64,000 bases of DNA. Source: Kitasatospora cheerisanensis KCTC 2395. GTDB lineage: Bacteria; Actinomycetota; Actinomycetes; Streptomycetales; Streptomycetaceae. The notes under the pieces are model-generated. The model was not told where the DNA came from, did not search any database, and was given only the letters and a program-made list of their open reading frames with translations. The DNA lies in the NCBI RefSeq assembly GCF_000696185.1, contig NZ_KK853997.1, positions 1,984,761 through 2,048,760 on the forward strand, given 5' to 3'. Both the position numbers and the translations under genes were made by a program. Shown piece after piece: positions 17,791-26,922 of the stretch; the first letter of the stretch is position 1, and each line of letters begins with the position of its first letter.

Positions 17791-19794
17791 ATGCTCCTGC
17801 ACCGTCCCCTTCGGCGTGCCCTGCCGCTGGCACTGGCCGCCGCCACCCTCCTGACCCCCGCGCTCCCGGCGACCGCGGCGAGTGCCGCCCCCGCCGGCAC
17901 CGCCTGGTACCTGGACTGCTCGGCCGCCGCCGACGGCTCGGGCAGCCAGGGCAGCCCCTGGAACAGCCTCGCCTCCGCCAATGCGCACCTCTTCCTGCCC
18001 GGTGACCAGTTGCTGCTCAAGCGCGGCGCGACCTGCACCGGAACCCTGCAGCCGCAGGGCTCCGGAACGGCCGGCGCGCCGATCGTCCTGGCGGGCTACG
18101 GTACCGGCACCGCCCGCCCGGTGGTCGCCGGCGACCCGGCGAGCAGCCAGAACGCGGCCGTCCACCTCTACAACGTGGAGCAGTGGGAGATCCGCGACCT
18201 GGAGATCACCTTCCGGGACACCGCCGCCGCCAAGCGGGAGCGCAGCGGCCTGCTGGTGGAGATCGCCGACCTGCCGAGCGGCGTCGGCACCCACTACCTG
18301 GTCGACGACGTGTACGTGCACGACGTGAACGGCGACGCCACCAAGTGGTCCAACGGCATCCAGTTCCGGGTCTCCGGCACCACCACCCCGACCAACTTCG
18401 ACGACGTGGTGGTGCAGAACTCGCAGATCGCGCACGTCGACCGCGAGGGCCTGACGAACCGTTCGACCTGGATGTGCCGGCCGAGCTACGGCACCGGCGA
18501 CGGCTGCGGGAGCACCAACAACTGGCGGGCCAACACCCGGCTGGTGTTCCGCGGCAACACGATCCAGGACACCGGCGGCGACGGCATCGTGGTGCGGGCC
18601 GCCGACCACGCGCTGGTCGAGCACAACACCGCCTTCGACCTGGCGATGCGCCCGATGGGCTCGAACGCCGGGATCTGGACCATCAATTCGGACTGGACGA
18701 CGATCCAGTACAACGAGGTGCACCACGTGCGCCGGCTGTCCGACAACAACGACGGCATGGCCTTCGACTCGGACTACGGCAACACCGGGGCGCTGTTCCA
18801 GTACAACTACAGCCACGACAACCAGGGCGGCTTCATGCTGTTCTGCGGCGCCTGCGGGGCGGGTTCCTCGTCCACCGGGACGGTGGTGCGGAACAACCTG
18901 AGCCGGGCCGACCAGAGCCGCTGGCTGTTCGCGGTCGGCGAGAAGAACGCCCGGATGTACAACAACACCGTGTACCTGCCGGCCGGTTCGACCACCCCGA
19001 TCGTCCAGCAGGGCTCCGGCACCTCGACCACCGCGATGAGCGGCAACCTGTTCTACAACCTGGGCAGCGGCGGCTACACCGGCTTCGGCAGCAGCGTCTA
19101 CAAGCCCGGCGACTTCAGCTGGGACGCCAACGCCTTCTACGGCGCCCACCCGGCGAACGAGCCGGCCGACGCCCGGAAGGTGACCGCCGACCCGCAGCTC
19201 GCCAACCCGGGCGGCGCCGACCCTGCCGACTACCGGCTCGGCGCGGCCTCCCCGGCCCGGGCCGCGGGCGCCGTCGTCCCGGCCAACGGCGGACGGGACT
19301 ACTTCGGCGCCGCGGTGCCGCAGGTGTGCCGCCCCGACATCGGCTTCCAGCAGGCGAGCGCCTTTGACGACGCGGCCTGCAGCGCGCCCGACCCCGTCCG
19401 CAACGGCGGCTTCGAGGCCGGGACGCTCGCCCCGTGGACGTACTACGGCGGCGTGCAGCTGGACACCGCGAACCCGCACGGCGGCACCGCCTCCGTCCGG
19501 GTCGGGCCGGCCCAGGCCGCTGCCGAGCAGGTGGTCTCCCTGCAGCCCAACACCGCGTACCGGCTGACCGGTTGGGGCCGGGTGTCGGCGGCCGGCACCG
19601 AACTGTCGCTGGGCGTCAAGGAGTACGACACGGCCGGCTCCAGCAACCGGGCGGCGTTCACCGCGACCGGCTGGAGCCAGGGCACCGCCGTCTTCACCAC
19701 CGGGCCGACCGCCACCACCGCGCGCATCTACTGCTACGCGCGCAGCGGCAGCGGCTACGGCTGGTGCGACGACGTGACGGTGACCAAGGCCTGA
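17791..19794 (+). CDS. Secreted right-handed beta-helix protein with C-terminal carbohydrate-binding-like domain
   Basis: 667 residues. A signal peptide (first 33 residues, ending near ATAASAAPAG) directs secretion. Residues 40-500 form a parallel beta-helix of the polysaccharide-lyase/hydrolase type. Its turns show repeats such as VFRGNTIQDTGGDGIVVRAA, VEHNTAFDL, IQYNEVHHVR, FQYNYSHDNQGGFMLF and VVRNNLSRADQ. Residues 515-667 (NGGFEAGTLAPWTYYGGVQL onwards) resemble a CBM4/9-like jelly roll with terminal DDVTV strand. It is probably an extracellular pectin or other polysaccharide lyase or hydrolase. The catalytic class cannot be fixed from sequence. It has its own promoter and is divergent from a sugar regulator. 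Confidence 0.88.
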   Translation: MLLHRPLRRALPLALAAATLLTPALPATAASAAPAGTAWYLDCSAAADGSGSQGSPWNSLASANAHLFLPGDQLLLKRGATCTGTLQPQGSGTAGAPIVLAGYGTGTARPVVAGDPASSQNAAVHLYNVEQWEIRDLEITFRDTAAAKRERSGLLVEIADLPSGVGTHYLVDDVYVHDVNGDATKWSNGIQFRVSGTTTPTNFDDVVVQNSQIAHVDREGLTNRSTWMCRPSYGTGDGCGSTNNWRANTRLVFRGNTIQDTGGDGIVVRAADHALVEHNTAFDLAMRPMGSNAGIWTINSDWTTIQYNEVHHVRRLSDNNDGMAFDSDYGNTGALFQYNYSHDNQGGFMLFCGACGAGSSSTGTVVRNNLSRADQSRWLFAVGEKNARMYNNTVYLPAGSTTPIVQQGSGTSTTAMSGNLFYNLGSGGYTGFGSSVYKPGDFSWDANAFYGAHPANEPADARKVTADPQLANPGGADPADYRLGAASPARAAGAVVPANGGRDYFGAAVPQVCRPDIGFQQASAFDDAACSAPDPVRNGGFEAGTLAPWTYYGGVQLDTANPHGGTASVRVGPAQAAAEQVVSLQPNTAYRLTGWGRVSAAGTELSLGVKEYDTAGSSNRAAFTATGWSQGTAVFTTGPTATTARIYCYARSGSGYGWCDDVTVTKA

Positions 19795-19812
19795 CCGGCC
19801 GTCGACGGCCGG
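19795..19812. terminator. Palindrome after the beta-helix gene
   Basis: CCGGCCGTC-GACGGCCGG is a perfect 18-base palindrome immediately after the TGA of the beta-helix gene and before the convergent ABC-F gene stop. It lacks a loop, so it is a weak or alternative terminator at best. Confidence 0.4.
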
Positions 19813-19824
19813 GCGGGGGCGGGT

Positions 19825-21435
19825 TCAGCGCGGATCCACCGGGTGGAGCTCACCCCCGTCCCACTCCAGCCAGCGGGTGATGCCGATCTCCCGCAGGAAC
19901 GGGTAGTCGTGGCTGGCGACGATCAGCGCGCCCCGGTAGCCCGCGAGGGCCTGGGTGAGCTGGCGGACGCTGGCCAGGTCCAGGTTGTTGGTCGGCTCGT
20001 CGAGCAGCAGCAGCTGCGGCGGCGGGTCGGCCAGCAGCAGGGCCGCCAGCGTGGCCCGGAAGCGCTCGCCGCCGGACAGCGTGCCGGCCGGCTGGTCGGC
20101 CTTGGCCCCGCGGAACAGGAACCGGGCGAGCCGGGCCCGCACCTCGTTGTCGGTGGCGGCCGGGGCGTACGCCCTGACGTTCCGGAAGACGGTGGCCCCG
20201 TCGTCCAGCAGGTCGAGGCGCTGCGGCAGGTGGCGCATCGGCACCGGCGTGGTGATCATGCCCTCGGCGGGGGCGAGTTCGCCCGCGACGGTGCGCAGCA
20301 GCGTGGTCTTGCCGGAGCCGTTGCGGCCGATCAGCGCGACCCGCTCGGGGCCGCGCAGCTCCAGGTCGACCGCGCCGCCGTGGGCCAGGCGGAGCTTTTC
20401 GAGCATCAGCACGGTGCGGCCGGCGGGGACGGCGGTGCGGGGCAGGTCGATGCGGATCTCCGCGTCGTCCCGCACCGCCTCCTCGGCGGCGGCGAGGCGC
20501 TCCTTGGCCTCGTTGAGGCGTTCGGTGTGCATGCCGCGCAGGCGGCCGGCGGTCTCCTCGCCCTTGGCCTGCAGCTTGTCGGCCAGCGCCTTGGGGTCGT
20601 TGCGCCGCACCGAGCGGGCCTTGCCGTACGCGGCGGACTTGGCGAGCCGCTGGGTGGCCTCCACCAGGTCGCGCTTCTGCCGCTTCACGTCGGCCTCGGC
20701 GTTGCGGACCGTCCGCTCGGCGCTCTCCTGCTCGGCCGCCAGCGTCTCCTGGTAGGCGCTGAAGTTGCCGCCGTACCAGGTGACTTCGCCGTCCCGCAGG
20801 TCGGCGATCTGGTCGACCCTGTCCAGCAGCTCGCGGTCGTGGCTGACCAGCAGCAGCACGCCGGGGAAGCCGGACACCGCGTCGTACAGCCGGGCCCGGG
20901 CCTGGGCGTCCAGGTTGTTGGTGGGCTCGTCGAGCAGCAGGACGTCGGGGCGGCGCAGCAGCAGGGCGGCGAGGTGCAGCAGGACGGCCTGGCCGCCGGA
21001 GAGTTCGCCGGTGGTGCGGTCGAGGTCCAGCCCGGTGAGGCCGAGGCGGTCGAGGGTGGCGCGGGCGCGCTCCTCGACGTCCCAGTCGTCGCCGACGGCG
21101 GTGAAGTGCCGCTCGTCGACGTCCCCCGACTCGATGGCGTGCAGGGCTTCGCGCCGGGCGCGGATGCCGAGCGTCTCGTCCACCCGCCGGCCTGCGACGA
21201 CCGTCAGGTCCTGTGGCAGGTAGGCGAGTTCGCCGGAGATCCGGACGGTGCCGGAGGCCGGGGCGAGCTCGCCGGCGATCAGCCGCAGCAGGGTGGACTT
21301 GCCGGCGCCGTTCAGGCCGACCAGCCCGGTGCGGCCGGGGCCGACCGCGAGGTGGAAACCGCTCAGCACGGAACGGCCGTCGGGCCATTCGAAGCCGAGG
21401 TCGGTGCAGAGGATCGAGGTGGTGGGTTGCGCCAT
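19825..21435 (-). CDS. ABC-F ATPase (ribosome-associated, possible antibiotic resistance type)
   Basis: 536 residues with two ABC domains and no membrane segment. First domain: Walker A GLNGAGKSTLLRL, signature LSGGQAVLLHLA, Walker B DVLLLDEPTNNLD. Second domain: GRNGSGKTTLLR, LSGGERFRATLAALL, QLLLLDEPTNNLD. Between them is a charged linker (AYGKARSVRRNDPKALADK), the ribosome-reaching arm of ABC-F proteins. ABC-F proteins act on ribosomes; in streptomycetes many protect against macrolides, lincosamides or pleuromutilins. A 285-base leader precedes the gene, which suits drug-induced attenuation. Target specificity cannot be read from the sequence. Confidence 0.9.
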   Translation of the reverse strand: MAQPTTSILCTDLGFEWPDGRSVLSGFHLAVGPGRTGLVGLNGAGKSTLLRLIAGELAPASGTVRISGELAYLPQDLTVVAGRRVDETLGIRARREALHAIESGDVDERHFTAVGDDWDVEERARATLDRLGLTGLDLDRTTGELSGGQAVLLHLAALLLRRPDVLLLDEPTNNLDAQARARLYDAVSGFPGVLLLVSHDRELLDRVDQIADLRDGEVTWYGGNFSAYQETLAAEQESAERTVRNAEADVKRQKRDLVEATQRLAKSAAYGKARSVRRNDPKALADKLQAKGEETAGRLRGMHTERLNEAKERLAAAEEAVRDDAEIRIDLPRTAVPAGRTVLMLEKLRLAHGGAVDLELRGPERVALIGRNGSGKTTLLRTVAGELAPAEGMITTPVPMRHLPQRLDLLDDGATVFRNVRAYAPAATDNEVRARLARFLFRGAKADQPAGTLSGGERFRATLAALLLADPPPQLLLLDEPTNNLDLASVRQLTQALAGYRGALIVASHDYPFLREIGITRWLEWDGGELHPVDPR

Positions 21436-21719
21436 GGAGGGCCTCCGTCAGTTGCCGTGGGAAAGGGGACAACACGGGGAGACACCGGGGACGCGGGGAC
21501 GAGAAGGGCCGTCACGGGACCGGAAAGGGAACCCGCACGGGAGCCGCTGGTCGCTGCCCTGCCGAGGTCGCACTCGCGCCCGCACGCCGAAGTACCCGGA
21601 ATCGACACGGGTGTGTGGCGCAGCGCGGTGTCTCATGACCTCAGACAAACAACGGCGTTCTCCAGACGGGCGGGAATGTGACGCCTCCGAGCGTACGGAC
21701 CCCCCGCACCCGGGTGCAA
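21436..21719 (-). promoter_or_regulatory. Long leader of the ABC-F gene with candidate upstream open reading frame
   Basis: On the minus strand TTGCAC (21714-21719) and TACGCT (21690-21695), spaced 18, form a plausible promoter. This gives a leader of about 240 bases before the ATG at 21435. A short open frame, MRHRAAPHTRVDSGYFGVRA and on, starts at 21636 and ends at 21448, just upstream of the gene. Translation-dependent attenuation through a leader peptide is known for ABC-F resistance genes and would fit. I could not fold the leader to confirm alternative hairpins. Confidence 0.35.
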
Positions 21720-21842
21720 CGGAATTAAGTCCCGTGTCCCAGTCCCCCGCCGTCCCGTCCCCCGCCGACCCCGCCCGTCGCCGTCCCCGCCCGCCACTGT
21801 CGGCGGCCCCCGCTGTCGGCGGCCTCCGGCATGCTGCGGCCC

Positions 21843-22298
21843 ATGGACGAGGACGAGTTCTGGCACCTGCTGGAGGCCTGCCGCCCGCCGGGCGCGGACC
21901 CCGACGCCGAGGGGCTGGCGGCCGCCCTGGAGGAACGCCTCGCGGCCGGCCCGGTCGCCGCGGTGGCGGCGTTCGCCGAGCGGCTGTCGACCGCGCTGTT
22001 CCGGCTGGACCGCCGCGAGCTGGGCGGGGAACTGTCCGGCGACGCGTTCCTGTACACCCGGGCCGCCGTGGTCGCCGCCGGCCGGCCGGCGTACCTGGCG
22101 GTGCTGGCCGATCCGGCCCGGTTCGCGCCGTACGCCGAGGAGTTCGTGTGGGCGGAGCCGCTGCTGTACGTGCCGGACCGGGCGTACCGGCGGCTGACCG
22201 GCGAGGAGTGGGGCCGCGGCACCGTGCACGGCTACGAGTCGTTCTCCGATGCCGAGGGCTGGGGGCGGCAGGCCGGGGGCACTTCGGGCGCCGTCTAA
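21843..22298 (+). CDS. DUF4240 domain-containing protein
   Basis: 151 residues. It opens MDEDEFWHLLEACRPPGADP and has the DUF4240 helix pair with AFAERLSTALFRLDRRELGG, then AYLAVLADPARFAPYAEEF. The family is common and uncharacterised in streptomycetes. The ATG at 21843 is preferred to one at 21831: a CATGCT -10-like box ends seven bases before it, fitting a leaderless message, and homologues begin at MDE. The stop overlaps the -10-like TAAAAT of the next gene. Confidence 0.8.
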   Translation: MDEDEFWHLLEACRPPGADPDAEGLAAALEERLAAGPVAAVAAFAERLSTALFRLDRRELGGELSGDAFLYTRAAVVAAGRPAYLAVLADPARFAPYAEEFVWAEPLLYVPDRAYRRLTGEEWGRGTVHGYESFSDAEGWGRQAGGTSGAV

Positions 22299-22310
22299 AA
22301 TCGACCCATC

Positions 22311-23956
22311 ATGACTGCCACTCTCGTCGTCAAGGACCTCGCCGCCGGCCACGGTGAGCGCACGCTGTTCTCCGGGCTGGACCTGGTCGTCGCCCCGGGG
22401 ACGTGATCGGGCTGGTCGGGGTGAACGGCGCGGGGAAGTCCACGCTGCTCCGGCTGCTGGCCGGGCTGGACGCGCCGGAGGGCGGCAGCCTCCGGCTGAG
22501 CCCGCCGACCGCGAACGTCGGCCACCTGCCGCAGGAGCCGGAGCGCCGGGAGGGCGAGTCGGTGCGCGACTTCCTGGCCCGCCGGACCGGGGTGGCGGCG
22601 GCGCAGGCCGCGCTGGACGAGGCGACCGAGGGCCTGGTGGAGGGCCGGCCGGGCGCGGACGACGCGTACGCGGCGAGCCTGGACCGCTGGCTGGACCTGG
22701 GCGGCGCGGACCTGGAGGAGCGGGCCGAGGAGGTCGCCGGCCAGCTGGGTCTGAAGGTGTCGCTGGACCTGCCGATGACGGCGCTGTCCGGCGGCCAGGC
22801 GGCCCGAGCGGGCCTGGCCTCGCTGCTGCTGTCGCGCTACGACGTGTTCCTGCTGGACGAGCCGACCAACGACCTGGACCTGGACGGCCTGGAGCGCCTG
22901 GAGTCCTTCGTCAAGGGTCTGCGCGCGGGCACCGTGCTGATCAGCCACGACCGCGAGTTCCTGGCCCGGACGGTGACCAGGGTGCTCGAACTGGACCTGC
23001 ACCAGAACCAGGTGAACCTGTACGGCGGCGGCTACGACGCGTACCTGGAGGAGCGGGCGATCTCCCGCCGGCACGCCCGCGAGCAGTACGAGGAGTACGC
23101 GGACACCCGGGCGGGGCTGGAGGCGCGCGCCCAGATGCAGCGCAACTGGCTGGAGCACGGCGTCCGCAACGCCCGGCGCAAGGGCGGCGACAACGACAAG
23201 AAGGCCCGCGCGCAGCGCGCCGAGTCCACCGAGAAGCAGGCCGCGAAGGCCCGCCAGACGCAGCGGATGATCGAGCGGCTGGACGTGGTGGAGGAGCCCC
23301 GCAAGGAGTGGGAGCTGCGGATGGAGATCGCCGCCGCGCCGCGTTCCGGCTCGGTGGTGGCGACGCTCCGTCAGGCCGCCGTGCGGCGCGGGGAGTTCGC
23401 GTTCGGGCCGGTGGACCTGCAGATCGACTGGGCGGACCGGGTGGCGATCACCGGCGCGAACGGCGCGGGCAAGTCGACGCTGCTGGCGGCGCTGCTGGGC
23501 CGGCTGGAGCTGGACTCGGGCAGCGCGGTGCTCGGTTCGGGCGTGCAGATCGGCGAGGTGGAGCAGGCCCGCGGGCACCTGTTCTCCGGCGACGCGGAGC
23601 GTCCGCTGCTGGAGGCGTTCTCGGCCGCCGTGCCGGACCTGAACCCGGAGGACGTGCGCACCCTGCTGGCCAAGTTCGGCCTGAAGGCGGTGCACGTGCT
23701 GCGCCCGGCCGCGACGCTGTCGCCGGGCGAGCGGACCAGGGCGGCGCTGGCGCTGCTGCAGGCCCGCGGGGTGAACCTGCTGGTGCTGGACGAGCCGACC
23801 AACCACCTGGACCTGCCGGCGATCGAGCAGTTGGAGTCTGCGCTGGCCTCCTACACCGGCACCCTGCTGCTGGTCACGCACGACCGGCGGATGCTGGACA
23901 CGGTGCAGGTGAACCGGCGGCTGGTGGTGGCGGACGGCAAGGTCCGCGAGGCCTGA
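22311..23956 (+). CDS. ABC-F ATPase, apparent frameshift at codon 30
   Basis: About 548 residues after repair. From the ATG at 22311 one frame reads MTATLVVKDLAAGHGERTLF and then SGLDLVVAPG before meeting a stop. The next frame continues VIGLVGVNGAGKSTLLRLLA. A missing G in the CCCCGGGG run at 22393-22400 accounts for it. The two ABC domains are complete: signatures LSGGQAARAG and LSPGERTRAALALL, Walker B VFLLDEPTNDLDLD and LLVLDEPTNHLDLP, and a basic linker rich in Arg and Lys (NARRKGGDNDKKARAQRAES). The second signature has P for G. It probably acts on ribosomes as a translation factor or resistance protein. TAAAAT lies nine bases upstream, suggesting a very short leader. Confidence 0.87.
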
Positions 23957-24019
23957 CGGCAAGTTTCGGCACAATCGGCGTCTTCCACCGGGACCTCGCC
24001 ATGTGCTGTGCTGTCGCCC

Positions 24020-24700
24020 ATGGTTGACAGTGCATCCACCACCGAGGCGCCGTCCTTCCCGACGGTGCCGCTGCGTCCGATGAGCGTGCCCGCCCGGCTG
24101 GCGGCGGAACGCTGCCGGGATTTCCACGAGGTGATGGCGCAGCGCCGCACCGTCCGGGACTACTCGACGCGTCCGCTGCCCGAGGGCGTGCTGGAGTGGG
24201 CGGTCCGCACGGCGGCGACCGCGCCGAGCGGGGCGCACGTGCAGCCGTGGCGGTTCGTGGTGGTGACCGATCCGGAGCGCAAGCGGGCGCTGCGGGAGGC
24301 CGCCGAGGCGGAGGAGCGGGAGTTCTACGCGCACCGGGCGTCCGAGGAGTGGCTGACGGCGCTGGCGCCGATCGGCACCGACTGGCGCAAGCCGTTCCTG
24401 GAGGACGCGCCCGCGGTGATCGTGGTGTTCGAGGTGCACAAGGGCCCGAACTCGCCGCGCCCGTACTACACGAAGGAGAGCGTCGGGATCGCCGTCGGCC
24501 TGCTGCTGGCCTCGCTGCACCAGGCGGGCCTGGCCACCCTGACGCACACCCCGAGCCCGATGCGCTTCCTGAACGAGGTCTGCGACCGCCCGCAGGAGGA
24601 GCGCGCCGCGTACGTGATCCCGGTGGGGTACCCGGCGGACGACGCCCGGGTGCCGGACCTGGAGCGCAAGGCGCTGGACGAGGTGATGGTGCGGCTCTGA
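24020..24700 (+). CDS. Nitroreductase-family flavoprotein
   Basis: 226 residues. Residues 30-60 have the FMN phosphate-binding RRTVRDYSTRPLPEGVLEWA, and TAPSGAHVQPWRFVVVTD follows, both hallmark segments of the nitroreductase fold. The APSGAHxxPW pattern resembles the iodotyrosine-deiodinase-like branch. The HTPSPMRFLNEVCDRP segment near residue 180 forms the second flavin contact. It probably reduces a nitro, quinone or halogenated aromatic compound with NAD(P)H. The gene follows the ABC-F gene by 63 bases on the same strand. An upstream in-frame ATG at 24008 is less likely. Confidence 0.88.
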   Translation: MVDSASTTEAPSFPTVPLRPMSVPARLAAERCRDFHEVMAQRRTVRDYSTRPLPEGVLEWAVRTAATAPSGAHVQPWRFVVVTDPERKRALREAAEAEEREFYAHRASEEWLTALAPIGTDWRKPFLEDAPAVIVVFEVHKGPNSPRPYYTKESVGIAVGLLLASLHQAGLATLTHTPSPMRFLNEVCDRPQEERAAYVIPVGYPADDARVPDLERKALDEVMVRL

Positions 24701-24824
24701 GGGCCCGTGCCCGGGGCCGTGCACCGGCGTGCGCGACCCCGCCCCGGCCCGGGCGGTGAACGTGCCGTGAGGGTACGGAATATCCGCTGGTGGGAGCGGT
24801 CGCGGATGGCCCATACTCCCGATC

Positions 24825-25418
24825 ATGAGTCACTCCACCGACGCTCCTGACAACACCGTGCGCCCGCTGACCACGGGCCGTCCGCCCGAGCTGCTGCCGC
24901 TCGGCGGCGGCGCCCACCTGCGCCGCCGCCGGGTCGCCGACGCGGCCGGGCTGAACGCCGCGGTGCTCGCCAACCTCGACCACCTGCGTCCGTGGATGCC
25001 GTGGGCCGCCAACGCGCCGACGCTGCCGGAGAGCGAGGAGCTCTCGGTGCGCGGCGAGCAGGTCTGGGACGAGGGCACCGACTTCATGTACCTGCTCGGG
25101 CTGGACGCCGAACCGGCGCTGGTGATCGGCGGGTTCGGCCTGCACGGCCGGCTCGGCCCGGGCGCCCTGGAGATCGGCTACTGGGTGCACCGCGAGCACA
25201 CCGGCCGCGGCCTGGCCACCGCCGCCGCCCGCGCCCTCACCGGCGCGGCGCTCGCCCTGCCGGGCATCACGCGGGCGGAGATCCACTGCGACGAGTCGAA
25301 CGGCGCGAGCGCCGCCGTGCCGCGCAAGCTCGGATACACGCTGGACCGGATCGACGCGGCGACGCCGACCGCCCCGGCGGAGACCGGCCGCAAGATGATC
25401 TGGGTGACCGGGGCCTGA
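24825..25418 (+). CDS. GNAT-family N-acetyltransferase
   Basis: 197 residues, RimJ/RimL-like. The substrate half has LNAAVLANLDHLRPWMPWA. The acetyl-CoA motif is IGYWVHREHTGRGLATAAAR (R/Q-x-x-G-x-G: HTGRGLAT). The end reads GASAAVPRKLGYTLDRIDA, the usual last strand and helix. The acceptor is unknown. CATACT at 24812-24817 lies seven bases before the ATG, suggesting a leaderless message. Confidence 0.88.
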   Translation: MSHSTDAPDNTVRPLTTGRPPELLPLGGGAHLRRRRVADAAGLNAAVLANLDHLRPWMPWAANAPTLPESEELSVRGEQVWDEGTDFMYLLGLDAEPALVIGGFGLHGRLGPGALEIGYWVHREHTGRGLATAAARALTGAALALPGITRAEIHCDESNGASAAVPRKLGYTLDRIDAATPTAPAETGRKMIWVTGA

Positions 25419-25434
25419 CGGAGGCCCGACTGCG

Positions 25435-25469
25435 CGAACGGGGACGGCCGGCGGCCGTCCCCGTTCGCG
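25435..25469. terminator. Strong bidirectional hairpin
   Basis: A 16-base perfect stem, GCGAACGGGGACGGCC (25435-25450) against its complement (25454-25469) with loop GGC, lies between the GNAT gene and the convergent TetR gene. It would end both transcripts. Confidence 0.8.
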
Positions 25470-25482
25470 TCTCCCGGCCGGT

Positions 25483-26106
25483 TCAGCGTCCGGCGAGACG
25501 TTCGACCAGCGCCTGCCAGCTGTCCGCGAGCAGCGTGCCGAGGTCGCCGTTCCGGCACTGCCCGGCGGCCTGTTCCGCGGTGGGCGGGTCCATCGCCAGG
25601 AAGAGCAGCGGCGGGCCCTCCAGGGCGCTGGTGAGCTGGAAGGCCAGGGTGTCCAGGTCGTTCAGGCCGAGGTCGGCGCGGCCGAGCAGCATCCGCAGGT
25701 GGGGCTGGGTGAACACTGGCCCGCCGGACGGGACGGCGCCCTTGCGTTCGATGGCGGCGCGCGCGATGTCGTGCCGGGCCAGCAGGAAGCGGGTCCGTTC
25801 GCGGCCGTAGGCGATCAGCCGGTCGACCGGGTCGGCGCCGGGGCCGAGCGGCGGCGGGCCGGACATCACCCGGTCCTGGAAGCACTGCTCCTCGGCGTCG
25901 AGCAGGGCGCGGAAGATGCCGGCCCGGGTGCCGAAGCGCCGGAAGACGGTGCCCTTGCCCAGGCCGGCGCGCTCGGCGAGCCCGTCCATGGTGACTTTCT
26001 CGGTGCCGAGTTCGGCGATCATCGCGCGGGCCGTGCACAGCAGGGCCTCGCGGTTGCGGGCCGCGTCCGCGCGCTCGACCGGTGGCTTGCCGAAGGGGAC
26101 GTCCAT
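25483..26106 (-). CDS. TetR/AcrR-family regulator
   Basis: 207 residues. The N-terminal HTH is ARAMIAELGTEKVTMDGLAE plus AGLGKGTVFRRFGTRAGIF, the classical TetR motif near residues 25-65. The C-terminal half is the helical ligand and dimer domain. It is divergent from the azoreductase gene at 26285, and a tandem repeat sits in the 178-base gap. It therefore most likely represses the azoreductase and itself. Possible inducers are quinones or azo compounds, by analogy only. Confidence 0.92.
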   Translation of the reverse strand: MDVPFGKPPVERADAARNREALLCTARAMIAELGTEKVTMDGLAERAGLGKGTVFRRFGTRAGIFRALLDAEEQCFQDRVMSGPPPLGPGADPVDRLIAYGRERTRFLLARHDIARAAIERKGAVPSGGPVFTQPHLRMLLGRADLGLNDLDTLAFQLTSALEGPPLLFLAMDPPTAEQAAGQCRNGDLGTLLADSWQALVERLAGR

Positions 26107-26133
26107 GGCTGCCAATTTACCTTCCGAGCAAAA

Positions 26134-26177
26134 CGGGGTAAAGTCCGGTTCGTCGAAGCGGGGTAAAGTCCGCTTCG
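26134..26177. promoter_or_regulatory. Tandem operator repeat CGGGGTAAAGTCCG-TTCG
   Basis: Two 19-base copies, CGGGGTAAAGTCCGGTTCG at 26134-26152 and CGGGGTAAAGTCCGCTTCG at 26159-26177, differ at one base and start 25 bases apart. TTTACC, the inverse of GGTAAA, occurs at 26116-26121. The arrangement between the divergent TetR and azoreductase genes suits cooperative TetR binding. Confidence 0.6.
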
Positions 26178-26284
26178 GTCGGGCGCGGTGCCCGCACCGG
26201 GCCGCACCCGGCCGCGCCGTACCCCGCCACGCCCGTCCCCCGACCGCCGGTCCCCGGCGGGCAAGGAATCCGAGGAGACCTGCC

Positions 26285-26917
26285 ATGCACCTGTTCCGCC
26301 TGGACGCCAGCATCGTGCCCGCCGCTTCGACCAGCTCCGAACTGGCCGACACCGCCCACGCCGAGTGGACCGCCGCCCACCCCGAGGGCACCGTCACCCG
26401 CCGCCACCTGGGCACCGACCCGCTGCCGGGCGACGCCTGGGCGCCCGCCGTGCTGGCCGGCTTCACCCCCGAGGACCAGCGCACCGAGGAGCAGCGCACC
26501 GCCGTCGCGCTCGGCGCCGAACTCGCCGAGGAGCTGCGCGCCGCGGACGCCGCGATCATCGCCGTGCCGCTGTACAACTGGGGCGTCTCGCAGCACTTCA
26601 AGACCTGGGTCGACCTGGTGATCGCCGGCGCCGGCCCGACCGCCCAGCTGCTCGAGGGCAAGCCGACCGTGCTGGTCACCTCGACCGGCGGCGGCTTCGC
26701 CCCCGGCACCCCGCGCGAGGGCTGGGACCACTCCACCCCGTACCTGGAGCGCGTCCTGCGCGACGTCTGGGGCGCCGACCTCACCGTCGTCCGCCGCGAG
26801 CTGACCCTCGCCGCCGTCAACCCGGCGATGGAGGGCCTGCGCGGCCTGGCCGCCGAGTACCACACCCAGGCCCTGGACGCCGCCCGCGACGCCGGCAAGA
26901 ACCTGGTCCGCGCCTGA
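26285..26917 (+). CDS. azoR: FMN-dependent NADH-azoreductase (flavodoxin-like)
   Basis: 210 residues. It begins MHLFRLDASIVPAASTSSEL, with the phosphate-binding loop of the AzoR family. The mid-part IIAVPLYNWGVSQHFKTWVD is the conserved flavin-contacting stretch (MYNF in most homologues). VLVTSTGGGFAPGTP follows and is the third FMN contact. AzoR enzymes reduce azo dyes and quinones with NADH, serving in thiol and quinone stress defence. Controlled in all likelihood by the divergent TetR regulator. A GAGGAG-like site precedes the ATG. Confidence 0.9.
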   Translation: MHLFRLDASIVPAASTSSELADTAHAEWTAAHPEGTVTRRHLGTDPLPGDAWAPAVLAGFTPEDQRTEEQRTAVALGAELAEELRAADAAIIAVPLYNWGVSQHFKTWVDLVIAGAGPTAQLLEGKPTVLVTSTGGGFAPGTPREGWDHSTPYLERVLRDVWGADLTVVRRELTLAAVNPAMEGLRGLAAEYHTQALDAARDAGKNLVRA

Positions 26918-26922
26918 CGCTC

